From CADCTM01 sp049671305 (GTDB taxonomy: Bacteria > Cyanobacteriota > Cyanobacteriia > Cyanobacteriales > Coleofasciculaceae), in contig JBATUR010000104.1 in NCBI GenBank assembly GCA_049671305.1, positions 1 through 64,000 of the forward strand: a stretch of 64,000 nucleotides of DNA. The letters are read 5' to 3'. A program made the position numbers and the translations under genes. This document shows positions 17,964-27,573 of this stretch, one piece after another (positions within the stretch are counted from its first letter, which is position 1; the number at the start of each line of letters is the position of its first letter). Below the pieces are notes generated by a model that did not search any database, was not told the origin of the DNA, and saw only the letters and a program-made list of their open reading frames with translations.

Positions 17964-19229
17964 ATGAGTGCTGAAATTATTTGTGTCGGAACCGAGTTAC
18001 TGTTGGGCGATATTCTTAATAGCAATGCCCAATTCTTAGCAATCGAGTTAGCGAATTTGGGTATTTCCCACTACTACCAAACCGTGGTGGGAGATAACCC
18101 AGGGCGTTTAAAACAAGTATTAACCATCGCTAGCAGACGCTCTAATCTTCTCATCTTTACAGGCGGTTTGGGTCCAACACCCGATGACTTAACCACAGAA
18201 ACTATTGCCGACTTTTTTGATGTTCCCCTAATTGAACGGCAAGATATTATTGATGATATTGCCGAAAAGTTTGCCAGTCGGGGGCGGCAAATGACACCCA
18301 GCAACCGTAAGCAGGCATTAATTCCCAAAGGTGCCGAGGTTTTACCCAACCCAGGCGGCACTGCCCCCGGTATGATTTGGCAACCAGGTGCTGATTTAAC
18401 GATTCTCACCTTTCCTGGAGTGCCGACGGAAATGCACCGGATGTGGCAAGAAACGGCTGTTCCTTACCTGAAAAGTCAAGGTTGGGGCAGAGAAATCATT
18501 TATAGTAAAATATTGAGGTTCTGGGGCATTGGTGAGTCGGATTTGGCAGAAAAAGTTGCACCGTTTTTAAATTTAACGAACCCGACGGTTGCGCCTTATG
18601 CAGGCAAAGGTATGGTGAAGTTGCGGGTTTCGGCAAGGGCAACATCCCAAACCCAGGCACAGCAATTAATTGAACCTGTGGCACAGCAATTGGCAGCAAT
18701 TGGTGGCTTAAATTATTTTGGTGCGGATGATGATACTTTGGCGTCTGTGGTGGGTGAGTTATTAACCGCAGCCGATCAAACTTTAAGCGTGGCTGAATCT
18801 TGTACGGGCGGTGGTTTGGGCAGTCTGCTGACGGAGGTGGCGGGGAGTTCTAATTATTTTTTGGGCGGTGTGATTTCTTATGACAACTCGGTGAAGGCTG
18901 CGGTTTTGGGTGTGAGTCAGTCTGATTTGTACAGTGTAGGGGCTGTCAGTAAGGCTGTGGCGATGCAAATGGCGGCGGGAGTGCGATCGCTTCTTTCCAC
19001 TCATTGGGGGCTTAGTATTACAGGTATTGCAGGTCCTGGTGGTGGCACTAATACTAAACCGGTCGGTCTTGTTTACATCGGGCTAGCACAACCTGACGGC
19101 ACGGTAGAATGTTTTAAGTTTCAGTTGGGTCAAAATCGCAGTCGCTCGTCAATTCGTTATGCTAGCGCCTGTAATGCCCTTGATCAATTACGCCGTCGCC
19201 TCCTAGAAGCATCCCAACCCAGGCTTTAA
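17964..19229 (+). CDS. cinA: CinA family protein, competence/damage-inducible, NMN deamidase type
   Basis: A 421-residue two-domain protein. The N-terminal MoaB/MogA-like domain (about 1-170) has EIICVGTELLLGD, TGGLGPTPDD and FPGVPTEM. The C-terminal PncC-type domain (about 255-415) has VAESCTGGGLGSLLT and ITGIAGPGGGT. Such proteins hydrolyse ADP-ribose and deaminate nicotinamide mononucleotide in NAD recycling. Both domains look intact, and the length is normal. The ATG at 17964 starts immediately before the family opening. Confidence 0.94.
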   Translation: MSAEIICVGTELLLGDILNSNAQFLAIELANLGISHYYQTVVGDNPGRLKQVLTIASRRSNLLIFTGGLGPTPDDLTTETIADFFDVPLIERQDIIDDIAEKFASRGRQMTPSNRKQALIPKGAEVLPNPGGTAPGMIWQPGADLTILTFPGVPTEMHRMWQETAVPYLKSQGWGREIIYSKILRFWGIGESDLAEKVAPFLNLTNPTVAPYAGKGMVKLRVSARATSQTQAQQLIEPVAQQLAAIGGLNYFGADDDTLASVVGELLTAADQTLSVAESCTGGGLGSLLTEVAGSSNYFLGGVISYDNSVKAAVLGVSQSDLYSVGAVSKAVAMQMAAGVRSLLSTHWGLSITGIAGPGGGTNTKPVGLVYIGLAQPDGTVECFKFQLGQNRSRSSIRYASACNALDQLRRRLLEASQPRL

Positions 19230-19571
19230 GCCGATGACTAACAATGGATGTATGGATGTATTGGTTGCTAATTTGGTGACGTGTCATGAGCCATCAGTTA
19301 AGCTAGAGATTAATCGAGAAAAGGATATTGGATCATCACGCTCTAAATAACTCTCTTGGGTTAGATGGAAATGCTTTCACCAAGTGTGCTAATCTTAGAT
19401 TAATAAGAAATGCAACACTTAAGGGCTTTTGTCTCGGATAGTGTCTGAAATAAAAACCCAATTAAGTAAAACTAAGCATTGGGATCTCCTAATCTAAGGA
19501 GTACCGCCAGATTGTTAATACGCTTTCCTGTTGTAAAAAATACAGGTTGTCTCACAGGAGCCTTCTGTTTA
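19230..19571. other. Intergenic region with no gene recognised
   Basis: A spacer between cinA and a 45-residue small ORF. A short CCTGT/ACAGG hairpin lies at about 19528-19547, shortly before that ORF. No tRNA-like sequence was seen. Confidence 0.4.
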
Positions 19572-19709
19572 ATGGATTATCTAGATAAGGTGCTGGAAAA
19601 ACTCAAAGAATGGGCTCGCAAGCTCATTGAAACCCTGCTGGGTCCTGAAGCACAGCCAGAACCTGAGCTAATTCCCATCCCGGTTCACGAACCAGGGCGT
19701 CGTCGCTAG
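19572..19709 (+). CDS. Small 45-residue protein upstream of aroQ
   Basis: The ATG at 19572 has a GGAG-type ribosome-binding site just upstream (CAGGAGCC). It encodes a 45-residue protein with an amphipathic helix (DYLDKVLEKLKEWARKLIET) and a Pro/Glu-rich tail ending in three arginines. The frame is also open upstream to 19479, but that part looks non-coding. The stop lies 9 bases before the aroQ start, which suggests co-transcription. The function is unknown; the helix could bind a membrane or a partner. Confidence 0.55.
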   Translation: MDYLDKVLEKLKEWARKLIETLLGPEAQPEPELIPIPVHEPGRRR

Positions 19710-19718
19710 CCTACCATT

Positions 19719-20180
19719 GTGCCTAACGACAATGACAATTCAACAAATATTCTGGTTCTGCACGGTCCTAATTTAAATCTGCTAGGACGGCGAGAGCCAG
19801 AAATTTATGGAAGTCTGACTTTGGATGAAATCAACTCCCGACTAGTGGAAGCTGGAGATAGACTCAACTGCAAAATTATTGTGTTGCAGTCTAATCATGA
19901 AGGCGTTTTAGTCGATGCAATTCATGATTCCATTGGTAAGTATCAAGGAATCATCATTAATGCTGGCGCTTATACTCATACCAGCATTGCTTTACGAGAT
20001 GCTTTAGCGGCGTCCGCAATTCCTGTGGTAGAAGTTCATCTGAGCAACATTTACCAGCGTGAAAGTTTTCGCCACCACTCATACATTGCACCTATTGCTG
20101 TTGGGCAGATTAGTGGTTTTGGAGCAGAAAGTTATTACTTAGGCTTACAAGCTTTAGTTAGTCATTTGCAAAAATCTTAG
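19719..20180 (+). CDS. aroQ: Type II 3-dehydroquinate dehydratase
   Basis: A 153-residue shikimate-pathway enzyme that dehydrates 3-dehydroquinate. The signature ILVLHGPNLNLLGRREPEIYG, with its catalytic tyrosine, is near the N-terminus. NHEGVLVDAIH, NAGAYTHTSIALRDAL, VEVHLSNIYQRE and the loop FRHHSYI follow, all typical of the type II family. The start is GTG at 19719, because no ATG precedes the signature. The length is normal. Confidence 0.96.
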   Translation: MPNDNDNSTNILVLHGPNLNLLGRREPEIYGSLTLDEINSRLVEAGDRLNCKIIVLQSNHEGVLVDAIHDSIGKYQGIIINAGAYTHTSIALRDALAASAIPVVEVHLSNIYQRESFRHHSYIAPIAVGQISGFGAESYYLGLQALVSHLQKS

Positions 20181-20262
20181 TGAAGGAATAGCCAAAATCG
20201 GTATAGAGCAATTTTATTTCAGTGGGGTATCTTAAATTAGCAATTATCAAAAATTGAGTATC

Positions 20263-21447
20263 TTAAAGATTAATCGGGAAAATTACCGTGAAAGTTGAAC
20301 CAACTCCAACTTCAGAAACAAACTGAATTTCACCTTGTAGTAATTTTACCAGGCGAGAAACGATCGCTAAACCCAAGCCCGTCCCCTCATGCTTACGGCT
20401 ACCTTGGTTAAAAAAAGCTTGGGAGTAAGGTTCAAAAAGGCGATCGCAATCTTCAGTAGCAATACCAATACCAGTATCAGTCACTGCAATAGACCAACGC
20501 TCATTTGGTAAACTGTGGCAGCTAATTACCACCGAACCTTCATCAGTATAACGAATAGCATTACCAACAAGATTAGTCAAGATTTGTTGTAAGCGAAAAG
20601 TATCAGTAAAGGCTTGGTGAGGCGCGTGATCACTATTTATTTTTAGTTGTAACCCTTGTAATTGCGCCAATGGAGCCAACATTTCCACTACAATATTAAT
20701 AACAGAACGCACATTAATAACTTCCAAATTTAACTTCATTTGAGCCGATTGGTAACGCGACAATTCCAAAGAATCATTAACAATACGCAGTAAATGCCGT
20801 CCACCTTTGAGAACTTGTTCAATACTACGAATCGTTAGAGAAGTTGCATCAGTAACATTTTTATCTTGTAGTCGCAACAGAAGTTCTGAATAACCAATCA
20901 CAGACGTTAAAGGCGTTTTCAACTCATGTGCCAAATATGACAAATTATCTTTACTTGCTTCAAAAAGACGAGTTAATTCTTGATTAGTAAGTGTTAGCTG
21001 ACTTTGCAGTTGCTCCAACTCATTTAAACGAGATTGTACATAAGTTTTAAAACACAAAGAAATTGCTTCATCTAAAACAGCATCAATCTGACCAAAAACA
21101 GCAATAATTTCTTGTGGAGAACCCTCAAGTAAACGAGGTTCCAAGACTGAGAAAATAAGGCGACGCAAGAGACTATATTCTCGCACAATTTCTGCTGCAT
21201 CATAACCTTGCCGCGCCCGCAAATCTCCGTGATCTAAACTTGCCTGAACAATTGATTGAAAATGCTGATCTTGAGGGCTATCCAGCACCGCCGCCAAGGA
21301 TTTGAGAAGCTTGGGTAGCGAATCACCAAGTGCCGTATCAGATAAGTTTACAGAGCTTTCAACCTGTCTATCTTGGCGGACTACCTCCATCCAGCGCTCC
21401 ATAATTGTCTCAGTTTGAGCAGCAATAAATTGGCTAGTATTTAACAT
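20263..21447 (-). CDS. Sensor histidine kinase with RsbRD-like N-terminal domain
   Basis: A 394-residue cytoplasmic histidine kinase without transmembrane helices. Residues 1-135 form a helical domain resembling the RsbR/RsbU N-terminal (RsbRD-like) sensor domains. A short coiled coil leads to the HisKA domain with phosphoacceptor H174 in LAHELKTPLTSVIGY. The ATPase domain shows ILTNLVGNAIRYTDEG, DTGIGI and GTGLGLAIV. No response regulator is adjacent, so the partner is unknown. The start ATG at 21447 fits the helical domain. Confidence 0.92.
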   Translation of the reverse strand: MLNTSQFIAAQTETIMERWMEVVRQDRQVESSVNLSDTALGDSLPKLLKSLAAVLDSPQDQHFQSIVQASLDHGDLRARQGYDAAEIVREYSLLRRLIFSVLEPRLLEGSPQEIIAVFGQIDAVLDEAISLCFKTYVQSRLNELEQLQSQLTLTNQELTRLFEASKDNLSYLAHELKTPLTSVIGYSELLLRLQDKNVTDATSLTIRSIEQVLKGGRHLLRIVNDSLELSRYQSAQMKLNLEVINVRSVINIVVEMLAPLAQLQGLQLKINSDHAPHQAFTDTFRLQQILTNLVGNAIRYTDEGSVVISCHSLPNERWSIAVTDTGIGIATEDCDRLFEPYSQAFFNQGSRKHEGTGLGLAIVSRLVKLLQGEIQFVSEVGVGSTFTVIFPINL

Positions 21448-21761
21448 AAAAATTTTACCTATAGCAAGCCGATGTTTTAAAATTTGAACAGAAAAATCTT
21501 AAAATTAAAAAGTTGTCAGTTAATTTCGAGAATCGCTAAACTTCTGGCGCTAAGAGTAAGCCGCATATTTAACATTACCCATAATTATCTCTAGTATCAT
21601 ATTCAGAGATAAAACCAGCGACTTGAGATCTCAAAAACTACTATAGATTAAACGAACAGCCCAACCTTTGGCTTCTTGCTCAAGATAGGTTACGGTTGAC
21701 CGTATTTTTTGTAATATTAAAAATATTGTCCGTGTTCCTTGTTAACCAGTAGAAAAAATTG
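21448..21761. other. Divergent intergenic region, promoters expected
   Basis: A spacer between the minus-strand histidine kinase and the plus-strand ADP-ribosylglycohydrolase-like gene. It is AT-rich, with no ORF and no conspicuous repeat. Confidence 0.4.
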
Positions 21762-22703
21762 ATGCGGTACTCACTTTTGAGTCAGTTTCGTGGTGCATTA
21801 CTGGGTAGTTTAGTGGGAGAAATTTTAGGCAGTAACAAAGGCAGGATGCCTAGTAGGCTGTTGTTGAAAGCATCCTCAGATCAAGATAATCAATCGCTGG
21901 TTGCGCTTGCCACTCAATTAAATTGGAGTCAGATTGCAACTTGTGGAATTGAAAGTCTAATTCATTGTGGGAGACTAGATCTTGAAGATTGGCAGCTTCG
22001 CTCTAGTAAAGTCGAGTCGTTGAGCTTATTAAAAAATACCGCAAACAGTAGTGAAGCCGCTTTAGCAACATTGCCAATTGCTTTATTTTTCCACGACGAT
22101 CAAAGTAAATTGCGACAACAACTGCAACAGGCAGCAGCACATTGGCAACAGACAGAGGAAAATGAAGGAGTGTTGGCTGTTGGATATGCGATCGCTCTCG
22201 CCCTAACTGAAAAACTCAATCACACCTTAATTCCGCAAATTCTCAGCTACCTGGGAAACGCTCAAACCCGCTTGGGGCAGCAACTACAACAAGTGCAAAA
22301 CCTGATAGACAAAGGCGCTGCCCTCAATAGTGCTGTTCATCAATTGCGCCAAGAAGCTAAACTCCAAGGGGGTACTGATACAGTGTGCGCCATCGCCTTA
22401 GCCTTTTACTGCTTTCTAAGCACTCCGGAAGATTTTCGACTCAGCCTCAGTCGTGCTAGCCTGATTACCTACCAACCTCAACTCACATCGGCTCTAACTG
22501 GGGCATTAGCTGGAGCATATAATAGCAATATGGGCATTCCTATCGGCTGGCGTCTGGAGGCAAACCAAATCAACATGAGTATCCAGAGACTAAAACTTTC
22601 AGAGCAACTGCTTGCCGTTTGGTCAGGTGCTTATGGAGTCTCCGTTATTGAGCCTTTGCCGTGGGCAGCCATTGCTGCACCAAGAGTAATTAGGTTAGGC
22701 TAG
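21762..22703 (+). CDS. ADP-ribosylglycohydrolase-fold protein, degenerate active site
   Basis: A 313-residue protein with the shape of the DraG/ADP-ribosylglycohydrolase family. The opening is FRGALLGSLVGEILG (about 9-23), the late block GGTDTVCAIALAF replaces the usual GGDTDT, and TGALAGAYNSNMGIPIGWR is close to the family end. The N-terminal metal-binding Thr/Asp-Asp-Thr motif is not recognisable. Binding without hydrolysis, or a changed reaction, is therefore likely. The start is the ATG at 21762 (an in-frame TTG lies one codon earlier). The gene stands alone. Confidence 0.7.
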   Translation: MRYSLLSQFRGALLGSLVGEILGSNKGRMPSRLLLKASSDQDNQSLVALATQLNWSQIATCGIESLIHCGRLDLEDWQLRSSKVESLSLLKNTANSSEAALATLPIALFFHDDQSKLRQQLQQAAAHWQQTEENEGVLAVGYAIALALTEKLNHTLIPQILSYLGNAQTRLGQQLQQVQNLIDKGAALNSAVHQLRQEAKLQGGTDTVCAIALAFYCFLSTPEDFRLSLSRASLITYQPQLTSALTGALAGAYNSNMGIPIGWRLEANQINMSIQRLKLSEQLLAVWSGAYGVSVIEPLPWAAIAAPRVIRLG

Positions 22704-23026
22704 TCAAAGTCTAATTAGTCAACAAAGGAGCATTACTAAGTAGTTAGACATTTATTAAAGTATTAAAAATTGATAGTTATCTGGCAAGTCAAACAAGTCG
22801 TTTTATTATATTAACGCAGCCGTTTATCTGGTCAAACCGACAATATTATCCCAAAAAAAAGTCAATATATTGTTAATCGGTTTAGGGTAGAAGCCCACCT
22901 CCCAGATAGTTCCATTACACTTATTCTAGATAAATCTGAATATGTTGCAATGCTCACTTTGACTTCCAAGACTGCCTGTCTGGTTAATCCAACTGCTCCC
23001 GTCACCTGAAAGGGCAAATTTTTGCT
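22704..23026. other. Intergenic region upstream of the 7TM-HD gene
   Basis: A spacer containing an A8 run (T8 on the minus strand) at about 22853-22860, next to a GGTGGG/ACCC-type partial stem on the minus strand. This could be the end of a minus-strand transcript, but the stem is weak. No gene is called. Confidence 0.35.
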
Positions 23027-25582
23027 ATGAAAACGCTTCAATCGTTGACGCAGCCTATCACGCAATTACGGCGAAACTCCAGGCAGCTTCGTACTTGGTT
23101 GTTATTGGGGTTAGGTAACTTTACAATCGTTGATAAATCAGCATCTCAAAGCCACACGAAGAAAGACGATAGCGTACAGCCCTTTGGGCATGAAAACAGC
23201 AAAGCGGAACGTAGTTCAGGGCTACTGCAAGCAAATAGCCCTTCTAACTCCAAACCGCCTCAAAAACAACTCCCCAAAAGAGGCAAAAAGCGCCCACAGC
23301 TTATGTGGTTGCTAGCAGTCGTATCCCTGACCAGCGTCATGGGTAACCGCTTTTACAATCAGCCCAAGCTCAATGTTGGTACAGTTGCTCCTCAAACGAT
23401 TCGAGCACCCCATAGCGTCCGTGTGGAAGACGCCAAAACTACAGAAGAAAAGCGCAAGGCTGCCCGTACAGGCTCAATACCTGTCTTGATGTTAGATAAC
23501 TCGATCAGCCAAAATATCTATCAAGAGCTTCAGCAGTCTCTCGATCAAGCCGATGCATTGCGCCAAAAAATGGGTCGTTTTCCTTTTACAGAAACTACCT
23601 TTTTATCAGATTCTACACAACGGTATCTGCGCCAAACTCAAGAATGGGAGTGGCAAGCCATCTCAGCAGCCATCAATGTTGGTCAAAACCCCAAACCAAT
23701 AGTTTCTAACGGATTAGTTAATCAAACCGATCAGCTACAAGCACTTTTTTTTGCTCAAGCGGTAAGCGAATTGCAAAGCTACCGTCAAATTGCCTCACCC
23801 CAAGCCTTCATTAACTTACTAGCATCAATAACCACAGCCCGCCAAGGTTACGCGGCTGCCAGAAGACAAATTGAGCCAGTAAAGACTGACTCTAACCATC
23901 AATACCATGTCTCCTTGCTGAATTTATCAGATAATGTCTGGCGGGAAACGCGACTAGGTACGACTCAGGCATCAAAACGTATTTTGACTCAGGGCATTCC
24001 GGCGGGACTACCGCCTAGTATTTTGGATGAGACAATTAAAATTCAGCTTAGTAGCTTGATTCCTTCAGAAGCAATGCCATTTGCCACGGAACTGCTCAAT
24101 AATATCCTACAGCCTAATTTAGTTGAGGATAAAGAACAAACCAAGCGCCGCGCTGAACAAGCAGCACAAGCTGTGGAACCTGTGTATGTTTTTGTACAAC
24201 GGGGAGAAGTGATTGTTCAAGCTAATGAGAAAATTAGTCAGGCAAATTTTGTCCTGCTTGACCGCTTTAATTTAAGTCGTCGGGGCGTGAATTGGTACGG
24301 GATAGCAGGTTTTGGGGTTTTGGTTAGCAGTGCAGTTGGTTTGTTTTGGCTGGTGGAAAGACGAGTTTATCCCAGTTTGCGGCAACGTGACCATTTTGTG
24401 GTACTACTTTTAACTTTGAGCACGCCGCTTTTGGCATTGTTTGGGGTTCCCTATACTGATTTGCCTGCGATTGGTTTATTAATTGGCAGCTTTTATAGTC
24501 CAGCTTTGGGACTTACGGTAGTGAGTTTGCTGACTGGGTTGGTGACATTCAGCATGGAAGTGAGCCGCGATTATTTATTGGCTGGGGCGGCTGGAGGTTT
24601 GCTGGGGGCATGGTTTGCCGGTAGAATGCGATCGCGTGAGGAATTGGCGCTTTTGGGTGTTGCAGTCGGCTTAACTCAAGGTACTGTCTATTTGCTGCTA
24701 AATCTAATTTTAAGTGCGGCGGCAGGTGCGGTTTGGTATACCGTACTTCAAGAAGCAGTTTTGTATGCTTTAGCTGGTTTGTCTTGGAGTGTGGTGGCGT
24801 TGGGTATATCACCATACTTAGAGCGAGTCTTTGATTTGGTGACTCCGATTCGTCTAGCTGAGTTATCCAATCCTAATCGTGCACTTTTAAAACGTCTGGC
24901 TTCTGAAGCGCCTGGGACGTTCCAGCATACCTTATTTGTGACTTCTTTGGCAGAAGCGGCGGCACGAGAATTACACTGTAATGTTGAATTGGTGCGGGCA
25001 GGAACTTTATATCACGATATCGGCAAAATGCACGACCCGTTGGGATTTATTGAGAATCAGATGGGCGGACCGAATAAGCATGATGAAATTAATGACCCGA
25101 AAAAGAGTACTGAAATTATTAAAAAGCACGTTAGTCAAGGCTTGGTAATGGCTCGCAAACATCAATTACCAAGGGCGATTCGTAACTTTATCCCAGAACA
25201 TCAGGGTACAATTTTGGTGTCCTATTTTTATTATCAAGCTCAACAACAAGCAGAAAAAGAAGGATTGCCGCCCGTATCAGAGGCAGATTTTCGTTATGAA
25301 GGACCGATTCCACAGTCACGAGAAACTGGTGTTGTGATGTTGGCAGATGCTTGTGAGGCGGCATTACGGAGCCTTAAGGATGCCACTCCTGAAATAGCTT
25401 TAGGGATGATTAATAAAATTTTAAAAGCTCGTTGGCAGGACAATCAATTAGTAGATTCCGGACTAACTAGAGAAGATTTGTCAACTATTGCAGATGTTTT
25501 TGTTAAGGTTTGGCAACAGTGTAATCATCAACGCATTGCTTATCCAAAAGGGGCGCTGAATGTTTCTTCATCTGTTAATTAA
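23027..25582 (+). CDS. 7TM-HD family (PgpH-like) phosphodiesterase
   Basis: An 851-residue membrane protein of the 7TMR-HD class. One N-terminal membrane helix (about 88-105) precedes a large extracytoplasmic 7TMR-HDED domain (about 115-420). Next come seven transmembrane helices (about 425-600) and a cytoplasmic HD domain with HD at 663-664 in LYHDIGKMHDP plus an upstream metal histidine near 633. In Listeria, PgpH of this class hydrolyses cyclic di-AMP, so control of that messenger is the likely role. The ATG at 23027 starts an unusually long basic, low-complexity cytoplasmic N-terminus (about 1-85). The gene is monocistronic. Confidence 0.92.
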   Translation: MKTLQSLTQPITQLRRNSRQLRTWLLLGLGNFTIVDKSASQSHTKKDDSVQPFGHENSKAERSSGLLQANSPSNSKPPQKQLPKRGKKRPQLMWLLAVVSLTSVMGNRFYNQPKLNVGTVAPQTIRAPHSVRVEDAKTTEEKRKAARTGSIPVLMLDNSISQNIYQELQQSLDQADALRQKMGRFPFTETTFLSDSTQRYLRQTQEWEWQAISAAINVGQNPKPIVSNGLVNQTDQLQALFFAQAVSELQSYRQIASPQAFINLLASITTARQGYAAARRQIEPVKTDSNHQYHVSLLNLSDNVWRETRLGTTQASKRILTQGIPAGLPPSILDETIKIQLSSLIPSEAMPFATELLNNILQPNLVEDKEQTKRRAEQAAQAVEPVYVFVQRGEVIVQANEKISQANFVLLDRFNLSRRGVNWYGIAGFGVLVSSAVGLFWLVERRVYPSLRQRDHFVVLLLTLSTPLLALFGVPYTDLPAIGLLIGSFYSPALGLTVVSLLTGLVTFSMEVSRDYLLAGAAGGLLGAWFAGRMRSREELALLGVAVGLTQGTVYLLLNLILSAAAGAVWYTVLQEAVLYALAGLSWSVVALGISPYLERVFDLVTPIRLAELSNPNRALLKRLASEAPGTFQHTLFVTSLAEAAARELHCNVELVRAGTLYHDIGKMHDPLGFIENQMGGPNKHDEINDPKKSTEIIKKHVSQGLVMARKHQLPRAIRNFIPEHQGTILVSYFYYQAQQQAEKEGLPPVSEADFRYEGPIPQSRETGVVMLADACEAALRSLKDATPEIALGMINKILKARWQDNQLVDSGLTREDLSTIADVFVKVWQQCNHQRIAYPKGALNVSSSVN

Positions 25583-25596
25583 AATTGGTTAATTGA

Positions 25597-25722
25597 TTAA
25601 CATATTCTTATGGGTATTTTTCAGAACTAAACGATGTTTTAGTTCCGTTATTGCAGCGTGAATTGATTGATGATGGTTATCGCTTTCAAGTCAAGTTAAT
25701 TCAGCGCTGGTTTGCCAATTAG
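25597..25722 (+). pseudogene. Orphan C-terminal coding remnant after the 7TM-HD gene
   Basis: Just after the 7TM-HD stop, a frame open from 25597 to the stop at 25720-25722 reads as a protein end (SELNDVLVPLLQRELIDDGY, then RFQVKLIQRWFAN). It has no start codon and the frame is closed upstream by a TGA at 25594-25596. The composition is protein-like, with an ATPase or winged-helix C-terminal feel, so it is probably the tail of a deleted gene. The family is not identified. Confidence 0.4.
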
Positions 25723-25772
25723 CATTTCCCGATTTCTTCGTTTAAATATTTAAACCTCATTATTAATAAAAA

Positions 25773-26174
25773 CTATTCCCGACGGTTTTGATAATCTTCA
25801 GAAGAAGTTGGGTCTAACTCATAGCGCTGGTCATCCCGTTGCTCTAAAATATCATTTGTTCTTAAAGAAGAGCGGTCATCCATTTCCAAACCAACTGCTT
25901 TTTCTATATATTCAGTAACATTTTGATCTGGAGTAGGAGTTGTGCCGCCAACTGCTTCTTCGCCAACAACTTCTGCTTGATACTGGTCAACATCAATATC
26001 GCCGCCACTCACCGCACCGCTAATTTCCATATTCTCTGCATCGTTTTCTAGCATTTTACCAATACCCTGGTTACGGTCGGTAATACCTTCATAAGGAAGT
26101 TCTATTTCTTCAAATTCTCGACTAGATTTTGTCGGTTCAGTGGGGTTAGTTTCGTTAATTTTTTCGGTTGCCAT
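25773..26174 (-). CDS. DUF6335 family protein
   Basis: A 133-residue acidic, probably disordered protein with the marks of the cyanobacterial DUF6335 family: a central SGGDIDVDQYQAEVVGEEAV block, TPDQNVTEYIEKAVGLE and a late RTNDILEQRDDQRYELDP block. The function is unknown; members often lie near stress genes, as here. It is divergent from the DJ-1/PfpI gene with about 195 bases between, so the promoter region may be shared. The start ATG at 26174 fits. Confidence 0.82.
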   Translation of the reverse strand: MATEKINETNPTEPTKSSREFEEIELPYEGITDRNQGIGKMLENDAENMEISGAVSGGDIDVDQYQAEVVGEEAVGGTTPTPDQNVTEYIEKAVGLEMDDRSSLRTNDILEQRDDQRYELDPTSSEDYQNRRE

Positions 26175-26369
26175 GATTATTTGGAATTGTTTTGTATGTT
26201 TGGGTGCTTATATCTTAACTTATTGCCAATTAACAAACTTATTTCTTTAGAACGGGTTTTTCTTTGATATATCTACCACTTATGATTGAGGAAAAAGCTT
26301 GAAGGAAATTTTAATTTTAGAACAAACACAAACAGAAAATATTTTTGCAATCAACCAAAAATAAATCAA

Positions 26370-27461
26370 ATGACATCAATGCAAAATTCTAAACGAGTTG
26401 CCATTTTGGTAGACCAAAAATTTGAAGACTCAGAGTTTCAAATTCCCTACAAAGCCTTACAGCAAGCAGGAGCAAAAGTTACTGTCCTTGGTTCTCGAAT
26501 GAATGAGAAATATCAGGGAAAAGAAGGTCAAGTTTCGATTAAACCTGATGGCACTTTCACTGAAGCACGTCCGGCAGATTTTGACGCGGTTATTATTCCT
26601 GGAGGTATGGCTCCTGATACAATGCGGACTAACGCTAATGCTGTAAAATTTGTGCAAGAAGCGATGGATTTAGGTATATTAGTAGCGGCTGTTTGTCATG
26701 GTCCGCAGATGTTAATTGAAGGCGATTTACTCAAAGGTAAAAAAGCGACCGGCTTTGTGGCTATTCGTAAGGATATAATCAATGCTGGAGCAAATTATCA
26801 AGATGAATCTTTAGTAGTAGATGGTAATTTAATTACTTCTCGGCAACCAGGTGATTTAGCCATTTTTTCAACTGCTATTTTGTCGAGATTAGGACTTAAT
26901 ATTCCTGAACAAGTGCTACCTAATGAAACTGATCTTAGTGCTCAATGGTGGCAGCTAGCAGAAGCTTGGGGCGGTAATAGCAAAAAAGAAATTGTTGATG
27001 CACTTAATACAGCAATTGCTGGGGAAAAGTACGGGAAGAAAGCGTTTGAGCAGTATGCTGAAAGAACCTCAGACGAAGAATTGCGATCGCTTCTTCAAGA
27101 AATGCTTGCCAATAAACAGCACCACATACAAATGCTGGAAAATCGCCTCCAGGAATTAGATGCCTCTGAATCAATTTCTGCCTCTGCTGCTGATATTTAT
27201 GCTAGTCTAAAAGACCTACTACACTCTAGCGACAATTTATCTATTTTACAGCGTGCTTTAGGAGATATCCAAACAGGTGTTGTTGATATTTTCAACCTGA
27301 GAAAGCAGTATACTGACCCAACTTCAACAGCTATCTTTACCCTCATTGAAACCAATTTAGCTAAGTCTGAACAGAGGTTAGCAAAACTCTATCATGAGCG
27401 TATCGGAGGCGATACTGTAAAACCAGCAAAACCAACAACTGGTGCTGCTGTAACGGGCTAA
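26370..27461 (+). CDS. DJ-1/PfpI-domain protein fused to a ferritin-like helical domain
   Basis: A 363-residue fusion. Residues 1-175 are a DJ-1/PfpI glutamine-amidotransferase-like domain with the nucleophile elbow AAVCHGPQM (Cys109), the family that includes stress proteases, glyoxalases and deglycase-like enzymes. The C-terminal part (about 205-355) is helical with E/H-rich stretches (AIAGEKYGKKAFEQYAE, LANKQHHIQMLE). It resembles the ferritin-like/rubrerythrin or DUF2383-type four-helix bundle, which would give metal or redox chemistry. The upstream in-frame stretch from 26286 looks like leader sequence; the ATG at 26370 or 26379 is chosen because the DJ-1 fold begins there. The stress-gene context supports an oxidative or carbonyl stress role. 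Confidence 0.85.
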   Translation: MTSMQNSKRVAILVDQKFEDSEFQIPYKALQQAGAKVTVLGSRMNEKYQGKEGQVSIKPDGTFTEARPADFDAVIIPGGMAPDTMRTNANAVKFVQEAMDLGILVAAVCHGPQMLIEGDLLKGKKATGFVAIRKDIINAGANYQDESLVVDGNLITSRQPGDLAIFSTAILSRLGLNIPEQVLPNETDLSAQWWQLAEAWGGNSKKEIVDALNTAIAGEKYGKKAFEQYAERTSDEELRSLLQEMLANKQHHIQMLENRLQELDASESISASAADIYASLKDLLHSSDNLSILQRALGDIQTGVVDIFNLRKQYTDPTSTAIFTLIETNLAKSEQRLAKLYHERIGGDTVKPAKPTTGAAVTG

Positions 27462-27573
27462 ATTAACCAATGCAAATGCTCTTAAGTTAGGTGTCTGTTT
27501 AACTCAAATAATGCTTAAAACAGCACAATATTTTTCAGCTAACTACTTGACTTAATCCACATTTTACGCTGTC

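Noticed and set aside
22862..23065. 67-codon minus-strand frame upstream of the 7TM-HD gene
   Set aside because: It overlaps the real gene start and has no supporting signal.
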